From NCBI RefSeq assembly GCF_000149955.1, contig NC_030992.1:1581073-1645072 (forward strand): a stretch of 64,000 nt of DNA. The letters are read 5' to 3'. Position 1 is the first letter of the stretch; each line of letters starts with the position of its first letter. The notes beneath the pieces are model-generated. The model ran no database searches. It worked only from the letters and a program-made list of their open reading frames with translations, and was not told where the DNA came from. The position numbers and the translations under genes are program-made. This document shows positions 1 to 11,691 of the stretch, one piece after another. This DNA is from Fusarium oxysporum f. sp. lycopersici 4287. Lineage: Eukaryota; Ascomycota; Sordariomycetes; Hypocreales; Nectriaceae.

Positions 1-453
1 ACGATCACTGTGACGATTGCCAGCGCCAGAGTGGTTCTACCTACTGTACGTCCCAGCTCCACGAGCCAATGATGCTTGAATAGGTCAGACTGACATCTGT
101 TACTTTAGCTCTCGTGGCTGTTGTCAAGAAGGACAAGCTCACAATCAGCGGTCCCGTCAAGACCTACTCTGGCAGTAAGGGCTCTTCAGGCAACATTGTC
201 CACCGTCTCTTCTGCCCCGAGTGCGGCTCTCCCATCGCCCACGACCCCGATGCTGCTCCTGAGATCATTGCGCTCAAGGCAGGTACTCTCGATACTGAGA
301 TCAAGAAGAACCTGAAGCCTGTGAGTATAACTGGCCCATGTCGATGCTACTGGTAACTGACATTGACCGTAGGATACCGAGATCTGGACCGTCAGCAAGC
401 TGCCCTTCTGCCAGGAGCACCTTGCTAAGCCCTTTTCCCACATGCCCGAGTAG
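1..453 (+). CDS. GFA-type (glutathione-dependent formaldehyde-activating-like) enzyme, 3' part
   Basis: The 5' end lies outside the window. I read three exons: up to 45, 109-320 and 373-453, with introns 46-108 (GTACGT...TTTAG) and 321-372 (GTGAGT...GTAG); the joined frame runs to TAG at 451-453. The first visible residues contain HCDDCQRQSG, the first zinc-binding Cys cluster of the GFA/CENP-V fold, and the second exon contains FCPECGSPI, the second Cys pair. Proteins of this family bind structural and catalytic zinc through these cysteines; many are only distantly related to true S-hydroxymethyl-glutathione synthase, so the substrate cannot be stated. The last exon ends with a short hydrophilic tail after LPFCQEHL. 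Family assignment is firm, enzymatic role is not. Confidence 0.85.
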
Positions 454-704
454 AAACAGGACATTGGAAGGATATGACAAGTAAGAGTTAGCGAGTTGTA
501 AAGAAAGGCTACATGCCTGCAAATAGTTCACAAAAATACAAAAATCTGAGAATCTTCACAAGTTGTAAAATAAGGATTGATGTGGCTATCACAAGATCTA
601 ATAATTCATTCTCTAGATAATCTATGTGCGATCGAATTGAGAAAATACTTTTTTATGCACCCAGAAATCATCCGACATTAAATCATGATAGTAAGTCTAC
701 ACAC

Positions 705-2043
705 TCATACAAGCGCAACACACAGCACCGCCATCATTACCACTGTGATAGCGGGCTTCTCATAGGCGGCTGCATCGGCCTTAGGAAATTCCTTCTGTAC
801 ACGGCCGGTTTCACTGGCCTGTGCTGTGAAGCAACTCGCTGTGCCGCAATCATATCCGTCTGGACAGCATCCAGCCACAGGGCCGGCATCTCGACCACAA
901 AGGAACCAGCCATCTGCGCAAGTTGATGAGGGTCCTGGGGCAGGTGGAGCATCGGTTGCAAGGACGACCACAGTCGCGCCGTCTGAGACGATGGTTGTCG
1001 AAGGAGCAGGGCAATCATGAACATCACAGTTTCGACCTGTTCGACAACACCCGCCGCCGTGAGTGGCGAGACAGCCGTAGAAGCCTGTGGGACAGCCTGT
1101 TTGGGTCTCTCCATCGTCGCTTGATGTGACCGAGGTGCCAGTTGGGCGATAGGGAGCGATGCCAGTGGCTGAGCCTGTGGCTGTAGGAGTCACGGTCACA
1201 GTACTGTCTTCTGTCCCAGACTCGATTTCAGTTTCAGACTCGGTTGTGGTTCCAGCTTCGGAAGTCGTCGTAGGCTCTCCAGTTGTCTCAACCTCTGTTT
1301 CCGTCTTGGTAGTAGGTTCGACTGTGGATCTCTCTGAAGTTGTTTCTTGAGAAGTTGTGAGGACTGTCGTTTGATCTTGAGTTGCGGTTCTCGTCTGTGT
1401 AGCAACAGCACTTGGGACGCCTGATTAAAGTCAATATTGGTCTACGAAGCATTGCAGGTATTCACTCACAGCCCAACCCTTGGCAAACATATCCCGGAAT
1501 ACAGCATCCTCCACCAAGTTCTGCAGAGCAGCTCGTAGCTCCATCAGGGCACGCTCCAACACCTCCACCACAAGACGCACCGTCGGGGCAGCACGCGATG
1601 CCTCCCGCCACTGTATTGCCAACATTCACACAATACGTTCCCTCCTGGCAGCACTTGACTTCGGAATCAATGTCAGAGCAGCTGTTCATCCCCTTAGGAC
1701 AAGACGACCTCCTCTGTAGCAACGCTAGTGCCTCTGCGGCTCGGCGCAGTAGGCTCTCGTGGGACTCTTCACTGTGAGGAGCAAACGCTGGACGGTAGAA
1801 GCGCTCTGTGCCATTGAGGCTCAGAAGTTTGTCATCTTGCTCGTCAAGAAATGATATGGCGGCGGCGGCAGCTTCGCGCGGAGTAAGACCGTGTAGTGGT
1901 GCGAATGCGAGATGCTCCCGAAGGAGCTTGTCGTGCGAACCAGGGGCGACCTTCCGGATAGCTATTGGTGAACCCGATTCAGCGAGGGCCTGAGGAGGAA
2001 GTAATGTAGCGAGACACAACAGAAGAGCCGATATGGATCGCAT
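705..2043 (-). CDS. Cysteine-module, Ser/Thr-rich, probably GPI-anchored cell-surface protein
   Basis: Two exons, 2043-1470 and 1420-705, are joined across a 49-nt intron (GTGAGT donor at 1469, CAG acceptor at 1421) and give about 429 residues. The start is the ATG at 2043 because MRSISALLLCLATLLPPQA is a clear signal peptide; an in-frame upstream start would bury it. After a helical stretch (residues 30-110) come cysteine modules of the form C-P-x-G-x(3)-C ... GG-CC-x(2)-G-x(2)-C: three before a Thr/Ser/Glu-rich linker (about residues 190-265) and two after it. The C-terminus is a short hydrophobic tail ending AITVVMMAVLCVALV, as in GPI-attachment signals. Proteins of this layout sit in fungal plasma membrane or cell wall. 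No enzymatic domain is visible and I do not recognise a named family. Confidence 0.8.
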
Positions 2044-2832
2044 TGCCGTATACTGAGTAAGTTGTGGAATGCTCAGGCTTAACTTGTCTTGCGTTGAACT
2101 CTCGTTGGGCTCATAGAATTTCAAGCGACAGCGGTGAACTAAATGTGTGATGGGTGCTATGAATGCTTACACCGCCACACAGTACGAGCCAAATGCCGTT
2201 ACCAGACACAGGTTAAAGAATGTCAGGAAATGTCACTGGGCTATTGTTCAGGTTATAAGGTACACGTTGAACGAGACAGGGCATGATGCTGCCGATGGGG
2301 TATGACAGCGACAACTCAGCCTTTTTTAGGTGGCTTGTAAATAATTAATTGGGTGGCTGGGCGACGGTTAGGTGAAGATATGATGGGGCCACAAGATGGC
2401 TCTATAGCTACCTAGACTGACCCAAATGCGTGCTCCAGCACTCGGTTAAGTTATAGTGAGGACATAAATCCTACGAATAGGTCGTAGCGCTGAAAGTTAT
2501 ACGTATCAGGCAGAGAGTTGTAGGAGAGCCGTCTGTATGTACAGGTAAAGGAGGAGTCATGATGGTGGGCGGCGTGGCGTGCAACGTCATGCAGGGTCTC
2601 ACAAGCTAGCCTCATGAGGTGTACTCCAGCAACTACAGTAATAATCGAGTAAGTTCTCCATAATTGCTTAGTACCTAAGTTAGATATCGTTTTCCCCATG
2701 TGTTTCGTCTAGTATACATCGTTATGGTACATGATTTTCTATGCCCTCAATGCCTAACACCCAAGCGCCACCCAACCATCGTGTTATACATAAGTTATTA
2801 CAATAGCGGCACTCAGGCCCAGTCCAATGTTC
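2044..2832. other. Intergenic region, 789 bp
   Basis: This lies between the 5' end of the cysteine-module gene and the 3' end of the MRM1-like gene, so it should hold the promoter of the former and the 3' end of the latter. Small open frames here (for example 2451-2699, minus) have no coding character. I see no RNA gene or repeat. Confidence 0.5.
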
Positions 2833-4902
2833 TTAGAACACCAAGTCGTCAGATTCATTGAGCTTTTGATCGTCAGGCTGTTTTTGCTCTGCCTCCGTAG
2901 CAGCATCGACCTCAAATTCCTCACCAGTGGTCTTTACTTCAGAAGAATTATCACTTTCAGCTTCAATGAGCTTCGCCCCAGTCTTCGTTGCTATGGTCCT
3001 GCTCTCTGCATCGTCAGAGCTGGCCACCGAATCAGCCAGTCTGGCCGTGGGCTCAACTGGCTGTGGTGCAATAGTCACAGGTTCCTTAACAAAGGAATGA
3101 CACAAGAGGCCTGCCGCAACACTGACGTTCAAGCTATCCACACAGCTTCCTTGAACAAATCGAGGCACTGATAGCTCATAGTCGGCAGCAACCTTGATAG
3201 GTTTCGACAGTCCATAGCCCTCATTACCAAGAATTAGTAGACATGGATGTTCGTTTAGTGGGCTTTGTGCCTCAATCGTATCTGTTGACACGAACTTGCT
3301 CCCATGCTTTCGAACAAGCTTACGATCAGGCGGCGCCACCGCAGCGTATGATTTCCAGCCAGCTTTCTGGGAGTCTTGGATGAACTTCACAGGATCATCC
3401 ACCGCGAATAATGAAACTTCCTCCACTGCACCGGCAGCGGACTTGAGAACAACCGGTGTGAGTGTGGAAGATCCCCGGTTCGTGATGCCGACAGCGTCAA
3501 CGCCGAGATAGCTCGCAGTGCGGATGATACCACCTAGGTTCCCCGGGTCGACAATCTCATTGAGCAGCAAGACAAAGGGCTTGGGCATCACATCATTGGA
3601 CCGTCGAATAAATGTGTCGGTGCCATTGATCGTTGCCTCTTCCTTGGTTTGGTGATCAAGGTCCACGTGAAAGCCCAGGCGACCAGGACTTTCCTCTAAG
3701 TTGCCAAGAGATTTGATAGGGATCTGGGGTAGAGGGGAGGCTTCAAGCACGAAGCCATTGTGAGGTCGCCCCATGCTCATCTTATCCATGATTCGTTGCT
3801 CTTCAGGAGGCACGATTTTTATGGGCACGTTGAGTTTCTTCGCCATTCGCGTCAAGGTAACAGTATCCGTGTTATATTTTCGGTTCTCATTGGCATGGAT
3901 GTAGAGGTTATACAACTTTCGTCGGTTCTGCTCCAGTGCTGCTTTGACAACTGATCGACCGTATAGGAACTGTGAAGCAGCGGTGGTGTATTTAAGAGTC
4001 ATGGCCATCATCTCCTTCTTCTTTCCACGCTTAACATCGACAGAATCATCTCCTTGGTCATTCTGTCGGTCTTGTCGAGCGTTGTCATGGCGAAAGTCGC
4101 TAGGCTGTGAACGATCGAATCTCCGCTGCGATCCGTCAAATTCACCGTTGGACGATCTACCAGAGATATTTGACTGACGATCTTGACGGTCGAACCGGCC
4201 AAAACGTTGTTGTGGATCTTCAGGGCGTCGTATTGAGCGATTGAATTGCTGATTTAACTTTTCGAACTTCTCGTTCGATGGCTCGTGTCGCTCATGTTGT
4301 GCAACATCATTATCCCCATCTCTGGACCCAAACGTGCGCTCCGTCTGAGCTTCAGGGAATGATCGCGGTCGAACAGGCTGCTTTACGTTCAAATTGTCGG
4401 CCACCTCTTTGAGGTCGCCATACTTCATTCGGTGTACGAAGCTGCGATTTCCAAATTCGTTTTCAGGATCGGCGAATCGTCTCCTCCTGGTTCGGCGGCC
4501 TATGCCTAGTTCTTCTCTCTCTTCTCGTTCCTTCTTTTCCTCCTCTTTTTTCCTTAATTTCTTTTTCAGCTTCTGTTCCTGACGCCAATTTCGTGTGCCA
4601 CTGGAGTCAGTGGCTCTTGCACTGAACTTTGCAAAAAAATCGTCTCGGTCTCGGTGGGGGGGCTCTTTAGGACGAGTGAGGCGCCCTCCTCCTACTTTTC
4701 GTCGACCAGTATCATGATAGGCATTGCGGGCATCGAAGCTGTCTGGGCCGTTTTGAACTCGTTCAGACCTGATCGCACCCCGGATGATGGCTGAGAGACC
4801 TTTTGCGCGAACAAAGATGGGGGCGAAACCCCTGGTAGCGGGATGAAGCCTTGCCAATGGGCTGTTTAGAGCAACAACCCTCAGTTGTGTAGGGATAAGC
4901 AT
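2833..4902 (-). CDS. MRM1: Mitochondrial rRNA 2'-O-ribose methyltransferase, SpoU/TrmH family (MRM1-like)
   Basis: A single exon of 689 residues. The N-terminus is basic with Arg/Ser/Ala and few acids, as expected of a mitochondrial presequence. A long charged, low-complexity segment (about residues 60-300, rich in R, E, D, Q) follows. The SpoU substrate-binding domain starts near residue 310 at FLYGRSVVKAALEQ. The SPOUT catalytic domain shows its three motifs: NEIVDPGNLGGIIRTA (about 447), LILGNEGYGLSK (about 558) and the knot-forming VDSLNVSVAAGLL (about 590). Yeast MRM1 methylates a ribose in the peptidyl-transferase loop of the 21S mitochondrial rRNA; the same role is inferred here. This protein is longer than yeast MRM1 because of the charged N-terminal insert and a C-terminal acidic tail. 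It is head-to-head with the chromatin remodeller. Confidence 0.88.
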   Translation of the reverse strand: MLIPTQLRVVALNSPLARLHPATRGFAPIFVRAKGLSAIIRGAIRSERVQNGPDSFDARNAYHDTGRRKVGGGRLTRPKEPPHRDRDDFFAKFSARATDSSGTRNWRQEQKLKKKLRKKEEEKKEREEREELGIGRRTRRRRFADPENEFGNRSFVHRMKYGDLKEVADNLNVKQPVRPRSFPEAQTERTFGSRDGDNDVAQHERHEPSNEKFEKLNQQFNRSIRRPEDPQQRFGRFDRQDRQSNISGRSSNGEFDGSQRRFDRSQPSDFRHDNARQDRQNDQGDDSVDVKRGKKKEMMAMTLKYTTAASQFLYGRSVVKAALEQNRRKLYNLYIHANENRKYNTDTVTLTRMAKKLNVPIKIVPPEEQRIMDKMSMGRPHNGFVLEASPLPQIPIKSLGNLEESPGRLGFHVDLDHQTKEEATINGTDTFIRRSNDVMPKPFVLLLNEIVDPGNLGGIIRTASYLGVDAVGITNRGSSTLTPVVLKSAAGAVEEVSLFAVDDPVKFIQDSQKAGWKSYAAVAPPDRKLVRKHGSKFVSTDTIEAQSPLNEHPCLLILGNEGYGLSKPIKVAADYELSVPRFVQGSCVDSLNVSVAAGLLCHSFVKEPVTIAPQPVEPTARLADSVASSDDAESRTIATKTGAKLIEAESDNSSEVKTTGEEFEVDAATEAEQKQPDDQKLNESDDLVF

Positions 4903-5460
4903 TGCATAACGTGGCTATATATCGCTATACAAGAAATTTCCCTTTTCTGTTTGCGGTTGTCCTGCCTGCCGGATTGCAGGTTGTAGTCCAATTTGTTCAA
5001 AAATCCCTTCTCTAGATAAAAGTTTCAATATCGGCCCCGCTGAATTATTTTTCTGCCCTCCCCTGCTAATCGACTGGGCTTCTTAGCGGGTCCAGCTGGG
5101 GCTGGGCGGTGAGACTCGACGGGAGCGCATTATGGACCATTGCCCGGTGGGTGGCCCAGGTGTTAATTGGGCCATAACTTTAACGCGTCTGAATGCGACT
5201 GTCGCGTTTCCTGATGCCGATGAAGTGAATCTTGACCAACTCAGGGCAACAACCAAATTCTCCGTTATGAAGCTTCAGCCATGCCGCCAAACTTACCAAG
5301 TTACGATCCAGCTTGTCAAACCAAACTAAACAATTTGTATATTTAGTATTGATTCTGACGAACGATACCGTATACCCAAAGGCCCATTCACCCCGCCAGG
5401 TCTCGACCGGTTTACGAATATCTCCTTTGCGATTAATGCGACGCTCCCGGCAGCCGCCAG
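4903..5460. promoter_or_regulatory. Shared divergent promoter region, MRM1-like / remodeller
   Basis: This 558-bp gap separates the two start codons, which point away from each other, so both promoters must lie here or overlap. It contains no convincing gene; the open frame at 5132-5329 has no recognisable product. A bidirectional promoter is an inference from spacing only. Confidence 0.5.
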
Positions 5461-8400
5461 ATGGACACCGAGAACTCTCCTTACGAGCCCCTCGAGGGCC
5501 TTGTAAACCAAGACGATAACGCTATTGGGCGCTCGCTAGAGTGGCTTCTGGCGGACCTCAATGGAAACAACGGCTCTCTGCCTGCTAACGCCGATATGGA
5601 TACGGGACGGCAGCCAACGGCGCGTGGAAAGATGAACGCTCGAGATGAGGACAAGGAACAAGACATTCCCCAAATCGAGGACGATGGATCAAGCATTTTC
5701 AGACTTTCTCAGCCTAGCTACAGGTTTGAGGTTGCGATTCCGGAAATGCCTATTGAGAGGCGTAACGAGTACTCGGCCGTTCATAGCAATATCGTCGAGT
5801 TCGTATTTGGGGAGCTCCCGTCAAGTCGTGGCATCATCAAGTATCATGTTGAGTTTACAGATGGGCGACAAGAGTTGGTAGGTGGACATTCTTTCATTAA
5901 TTCATAAGGAGATGCCAAGCTGCTTTTTCTGCATGACCTAGAAACTCTATTATCCATATGATTGAAGACCGCTCAAGCTATTAGTCTGCAGCTTTAAAGC
6001 TCGAGTCGCAAATATAATATGCGAGCTCTTGTTTATAACATGCCTTATTCACTGCCTAGCTCGCAAACCTATTCTTCTCTATTGTGCCCCCACAGCTGCA
6101 GCTCTTCCTTCATCACGACTTTTTTCCCTTTTCATTTCTTTGCCTGCAACACACTTGCACACGCTCCCTCTCAACATCCTCTGTTTCACTTCCACCGCAA
6201 AGCACTGATTTTATCTTAAGATATCTACAGCTGAACTCGTTACCCTGGAGAACGGAAGAGTTGCATTGGCCCGATTCAGCCAAGGCCTATGGCCACACGA
6301 ACTTGACGACATGTCTGCCCGCAAGCGAAAATACATCCCAGACGATGAGTGGGATTCTGGACAGGAGTCTGCTGTTTCTGACCGTATGGACATTGATGAG
6401 GAGGGGGAGGATGATGACGAAGAGCCCGTTCGGAGAAAACGCTCGTCTCGAAGCGTATCCCGACGCCTTCGCTCTAGGGAGAACACCAAGCAACTTTCCG
6501 GTAGTCCTGCTGTGGTGGTTGACGAAGATGATCTGGACGATCTACAGCCAGAGCCTTTAGGGGCCACCAGATCGTTGAGAACTCGACAGCCAAGACAACT
6601 GACTCGTGTGTCCTTTAAGAGCGGCATCAATAGTCAAGACCAGGACGAACTGCTCGGAGATGCCCCCCTTGTTTCGTCGGGCGAGGAAGATGACGATTTC
6701 ATGCCTATAGTTGTCTCCGATCTTGCTCCCAAGAAAGGACGTCCTACTAGGTCGCGACAAAAGTCGAAGCGTCTTAACACGGCGAGTATGCGACAAAAGG
6801 CTCGATCTCAATTGCGCCAGAAGTCTCCTGACTCAGACATTGAGTTTGAAGCACCTCGACGTTCCTCCAGAGCCACAAGGAATACCCTGAACATGCGAGA
6901 TGATGCCCAAATGGACGAGGATTCCTTCTATATTGCCGATGACAGGATCCCAGGCGCTCCGAAGATTACCTCAATCAGAGAAGTTTTTCAACCTCTTCCT
7001 GCCGACTCAGAATTTGCTTCGATGCACATGGATACCTGTCACACTTGCGGTGGCTTACGACAACGGGGCCAAATGATTCACTGTCAGGGCTGCACATTGT
7101 CTTACCACAAGAACTGCCTGGGCTACCGCAGTGCTCGCGAGCATATGGTTACCAAGGTCGGCCAGGATGACTTCGTCATGCAGTGCAGGTTCTGTATTGG
7201 CGTCCCAAACAAAAAGGATGACAGTGCTCCCAGGCATAGCATGTGTCAGGCATGCAAATCTCCAGGTCGCAGCTGCGCTGCCTTTTCTGAAAAGAAGACA
7301 TCTCGACAGGAGGAGAAGCTTCGTGAACAGAACGATGGCGTTGACCCAATCACTCAGGTTCCTCTGGACCTTCTTAACAACGCTGATGCGGTCCTCTTCC
7401 GATGTACTTCATGTCATCGAGGCTGGCACGTTGATCATCTTCCGGGCGCTAGAGGCGGAACAATCGGAACAGACCTTAAGTCCGAGCGCCTGAAGGACCA
7501 TTCCATTGACTGGCAATGCAAAGAGTGTGCAAATGCTAGGCACAAGATTCATCGACTCGTGGCATGGCGTCCGACACCAACAGAGCTTGCCAAGCGAGGC
7601 CCTCGACCAATGTATGCTGAGGTTCGAGAGGACGATAAGGAATATCTGATCAAGTGGGAAAGCCGATCTTATGCTCACTGTGACTGGAAGCCGGGTGCAT
7701 GGGTGTACGGTGTAGCAGCGTCCACGATGCGTACTTCCTTCGGCAAAAGAGACCTCGAGCAGGATTTGATGAAACTCAGTGAGCAAGAGGCTATTCCGGA
7801 TGAGTTTCTTATGCCGGACATAGTTCTCAACACCAGATTGGGCCCATCGGTTCCAAGACCAAAGACAAAAAAAGACGAGTTGGAGAACTTGGCCAACGTC
7901 AGCAAAATCTTTGTCAAGTTTCAAGGCCTTGGTTACGACGACGTTGTGTGGGACACGCCGCCATCAGAGGATGCAGGCGATATTTATGCCTCCTTTGTGG
8001 AGGCTTACTACGAGTATGTTGAGGGCAAATACTTCAAGAGTGAATCTCAGCACAAGATCAGAGAACGAGTCAAGGCTTACAAAGCCGAGCCGTTCGAGGA
8101 GATCAGCGAGCAACCTGCTGGCCTCAAACGTGGAAAGCTCATGGGATACCAAATCGAAGGAGTCAATTGGTTGTTGGGGAACTACCACTCAGGTCGCAGT
8201 GTGGTTCTTGCAGATGAGATGGGTTTAGGAAAGACTGTCCAGGTTGTAGGTCTTGTGACTTCATTAGTCCAAGACAGCCCTAAGGTAAGGCACCGGCGTC
8301 CAAGAAGCCGACGGCAAGTATACTGACATAATAATCAATAGTGCTGGCCTTTTCTTGTCGTTGTTCCGAATGCTACATGTCCGAATTGGCGCCGTGAGTT

Positions 8401-10753
8401 CAAACAGTGGGTGCCAGAGCTCCGAGTGGTTGCTTATCATGGCGGAAGAGAACCACAGGCACTTGCTTACAAGTACGAGCTGTTCCCCAACGGATCTACT
8501 GACATGAAGGCACACGTTGTGATCATGTCCTATGATTCAGCACAGGACCCCGCGACAAAGGCTCTCTTCAAGTCTATCAATTGGGCAGGGCTTGTGGTTG
8601 ACGAGGGCCAGCGCTTAAAGAACGACCAGAACCTTTTATATGGTGCTCTTCGCTCAATGCGAATTCCTTTTCGACTTCTACTTACTGGCACACCACTCCA
8701 GAACAACAAGAGGGAGCTGTTCAATCTTTTACAGTTCATTGATGAGAAGCAGAGTGCCGAAGAACTGGACGCAGAGTATGCGGTTCTTGATAAGGAGACG
8801 CTACCCAAGTTGCACAACAAGATTCGACCATACTTCCTCCGCCGAACCAAAGCAGGTGTTCTCAAATTTTTGCCTCCCATGACACAAATCATTCTGCCGG
8901 TCACAATGACTGTGATTCAAGAGAAGCTTTCGAAGAGTATCATGGCCAAAAATCCCGAGCTCATCAAGGCCATGTTCTCTAACAGCAAGATGAACAAGAA
9001 GGAACGTGGATCTCTCAACAACATTTTAATGCAGCTGCGGAAATGCCTCTGCCACCCTTTCATGTACTCCGAAGCTATTGAGGAGCGTCACCATGATCCC
9101 ACGGTAATTCAACGCAACCTGGTTGAGGCATCGGCCAAGCTCCTACTTCTCCGAGTCATGCTTCCAAAACTCCAGGAAAAGGGGCATCGCGTGTTGATCT
9201 TCAGCCAGTTTTTACAGCAATTAGATATTATTGAGGATTTTCTCAATGGCCTAGGCTACGATTTTCGCCGTCTCGATGGCAGTATCAGTAGTCTAGAAAA
9301 ACAACGCCGCATTGATGCCTTCAACGCCCCTGACTCGCCCATCTTTGCGTTTCTGCTTTCGACAAGAGCTGGTGGTGTTGGTATCAATCTCGCCACTGCG
9401 GATACAGTCATCATCCTCGATCCTGATTTTAACCCACACCAGGATGTCCAGGCATTGTCCCGTGCTCATCGTATTGGACAGAAGAAGAAGGTCCTTTGTT
9501 TCCAGCTTATGACTGTAGACTCGGTCGAAGAAAGAATTATGCAAATCGGTAAGAAGAAGATGGCCTTGGATCATGCTCTGATCGAAAGTATGGACGACGA
9601 CGAACTTGCCGGTGATGATCTGGAGTCAATATTGAAACACGGCGCCCAAGCCTTGTTTAACGATGACTACGAAAAGAAGTCTATCCACTATGATTCTGCT
9701 GCTGTTGATGCACTTCTAGATCGAACAGACGACACAGAAAGCAAACCTGATGATGGGGCATCGTTCTCTTACGCCAAGGTATGGTCCAACGATAAGTCCG
9801 GCTTCGACGCTGGACTTGCTACCGAAGAGACGGCTGAGCCAGAAGCTATCAACTCAAGCGTCTGGGATCGTATCCTGGCTCAACGTGAGGCAGAAGCACA
9901 GCGTCAAGCTGAAGTAAATCAGGAGGTTCTCGGTCGCGGTGGTCGACGTCGACAGGTAGGCTATTGGTTTGTAAACTTCTAGATATCAGCAGCTGACCAC
10001 CCCACAGGCTATTAACTACAAGACGAACGCCCTAGATAACCCTATCCCTGGCGATGCCGAAGCTGAGCCGTCAGACTCCTCTGATGACTTTGCTGGCGGT
10101 GACTCTGGAGAAGAGTCGGAGGAGGAAGATCCGTCACTGGCAAAAGGTAAACGCCAAAAGATTCCATCTGTTAAACAAACAACCCCGCCCACGACACCAG
10201 TGAAAAATACAAGCCGCAAAAGTAAAATTAACAAGACTGCAACACAGACGCCGAAGCAGACCTCCAAAACCTCCAAGCATCGAACGCCCGTAACGCCAGA
10301 CCGCAGCAAGTCATTGGCGAACAGCAAAAAGCCAGTCGCAGGAGCCGGCAAGAAACACCAAGCAACCACACCAAACAGCAAAAGCAGCAGCCAACGTGGC
10401 AAATCAGGAACACCCAAAACCCCATGCAAAACTCCTACCGTCAAGGGAGTGGCCCAGTAAATACCGGAATGCCCATTGACTTCACACGATATATCAAGGG
10501 TAATTACCTCTACCAGGGCAAATCTACAGACCCTGTACCACCTGAGCGGGTGATTCCCACCCAACCCCATGCTCCTAATAACCAAATAGTTGATTACAGA
10601 AACATTCGCCTCCGCTCAGAAGCCGAAGTTAGAGTAGCCCTTGATTGGGTCCAACGTTCGGAACCTGAGACTGAGGTCAGGAAACAATACAAGGCGGTTC
10701 TGCTAAGCCGTCTAAGGTCGTTTACCGCTAAGGACGGGACGCAGTACAAATGA
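5461..10753 (+). CDS. mit1: CHD/Mi-2-type SNF2 chromatin-remodelling ATPase (Mit1-like)
   Basis: My model has five exons: 5461-5877, 6221-8284, 8342-9955, 10008-10146 and 10236-10753, about 1583 residues. Visible domains are a PHD-like finger beginning CHTCGG (about residue 411), a second Cys/His cluster with FRCTSCHRGWHVDH, a chromodomain-like segment YLIKWESRSYAHCDW (about 614), a second at FVKFQGLGYDDVVW (about 702), and a SNF2 ATPase with DEMGLGKT (about 804), VVDEGQRLKN, LTGTPLQNN and, in the helicase C lobe, STRAGGVGIN ... SRAHRIGQ (about 1166). This order matches fission-yeast Mit1 of the SHREC silencing complex and animal Mi-2, which slide nucleosomes in the nucleus. The first intron (343 bp) is unusually long. 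The last splice is uncertain: without it the frame ends at 10460 in a Lys/Ser/Thr-rich tail. The family is sure, the exact ortholog less so. Confidence 0.85.
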
Positions 10754-11691
10754 TGTTACTTTGGACATAAAGAAAACGTGGTTGCTCAGCGCAAGCAGCC
10801 GCGCTGATACAATAATTCCCCCACATTTGGTGTGAATTAAAGGTGGACAACAAGTCCTTTGCTTTGCTAGACATTTTGATTTATGCTTATTTGCATGCCA
10901 GGCGGCATCATGCACGCGGAGCTGGGTACCCAGTGAAGGAGGACGGCAAGCTGACAAGCAAGCAACCTTGGAAGCTGGCGACATGACCAACGTCCTCAGT
11001 ATAGGGAGGCAAGATGATAGACAGCATAGCACAGACGAAGGACCTTGGAATGAAAACTTTTATGAATGCACACATGAGCCTTGTTCCTCATTTGATATTT
11101 TAGGTCAAGTGTTTGAAGGTAAGTGCCGGCAAACTGTCGCTGCAGGTAACCGCAGTCGTGGTATGTGTTTTGTAGAGTACGCCTCAATGTCAAGCAAACA
11201 TGCCATAGTGATGACCGTATTCTCAAGTATAAGATAAGGCCAAGCCTCATAAACCGCCCACCTAGAATTGAGCACTTATTCCCATCCTCTTGTCTATACC
11301 GTGTCCTCGTGCCAACCTGGTAGACTTCCACACCGTATTGTTAAACATAGACGCTGTCTTCCGTTTGCTGTTTGCCAGCACATGTCTCGAAGTTACAACC
11401 CGTCTTCCGTTACCCGTCTCCCAGTTCCTAACCGTTTGATAGGCCGTGCGTCGATGCTCCTGAGACCAAGACTTCTTATAGTCATCGGATGCTTCACTTC
11501 TTGAATCGTCCAGGGAAAGACTGTCTCTACCAATACCAACCCTGACTTAGTTCATCCCCGGGTGAAGAATTAGTCTCCTTCGCCTTCTCATCAAATCAAA
11601 AATAACCCTTCTCTTCAATACATTATCAAAAGGCCTCGTGTTTATCGCTGGGCTTAAACTTGATCCCAACACCATCTCAGCTCTCAAGATT
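10754..11691. other. Intergenic region, 938 bp
   Basis: This holds the 3' end of the remodeller and the promoter of the CCCH gene. The last 180 bp are pyrimidine-rich (CTTCGCCTTCTC, CCTTCTCTTC), which is common just upstream of fungal transcription starts. No gene or RNA is seen. Confidence 0.45.

Noticed and set aside
5461..5907. Stand-alone 148-codon gene
   Set aside because: A GTAGGT donor at 5878 and an acceptor at 6220 join it in phase to the remodeller frame (TDGRQEL followed by ISTAELVTLENG).
10016..10585. 189-codon minus-strand open frame
   Set aside because: It is antisense to the Lys/Ser-rich C-terminus of the remodeller, with no recognisable domain.
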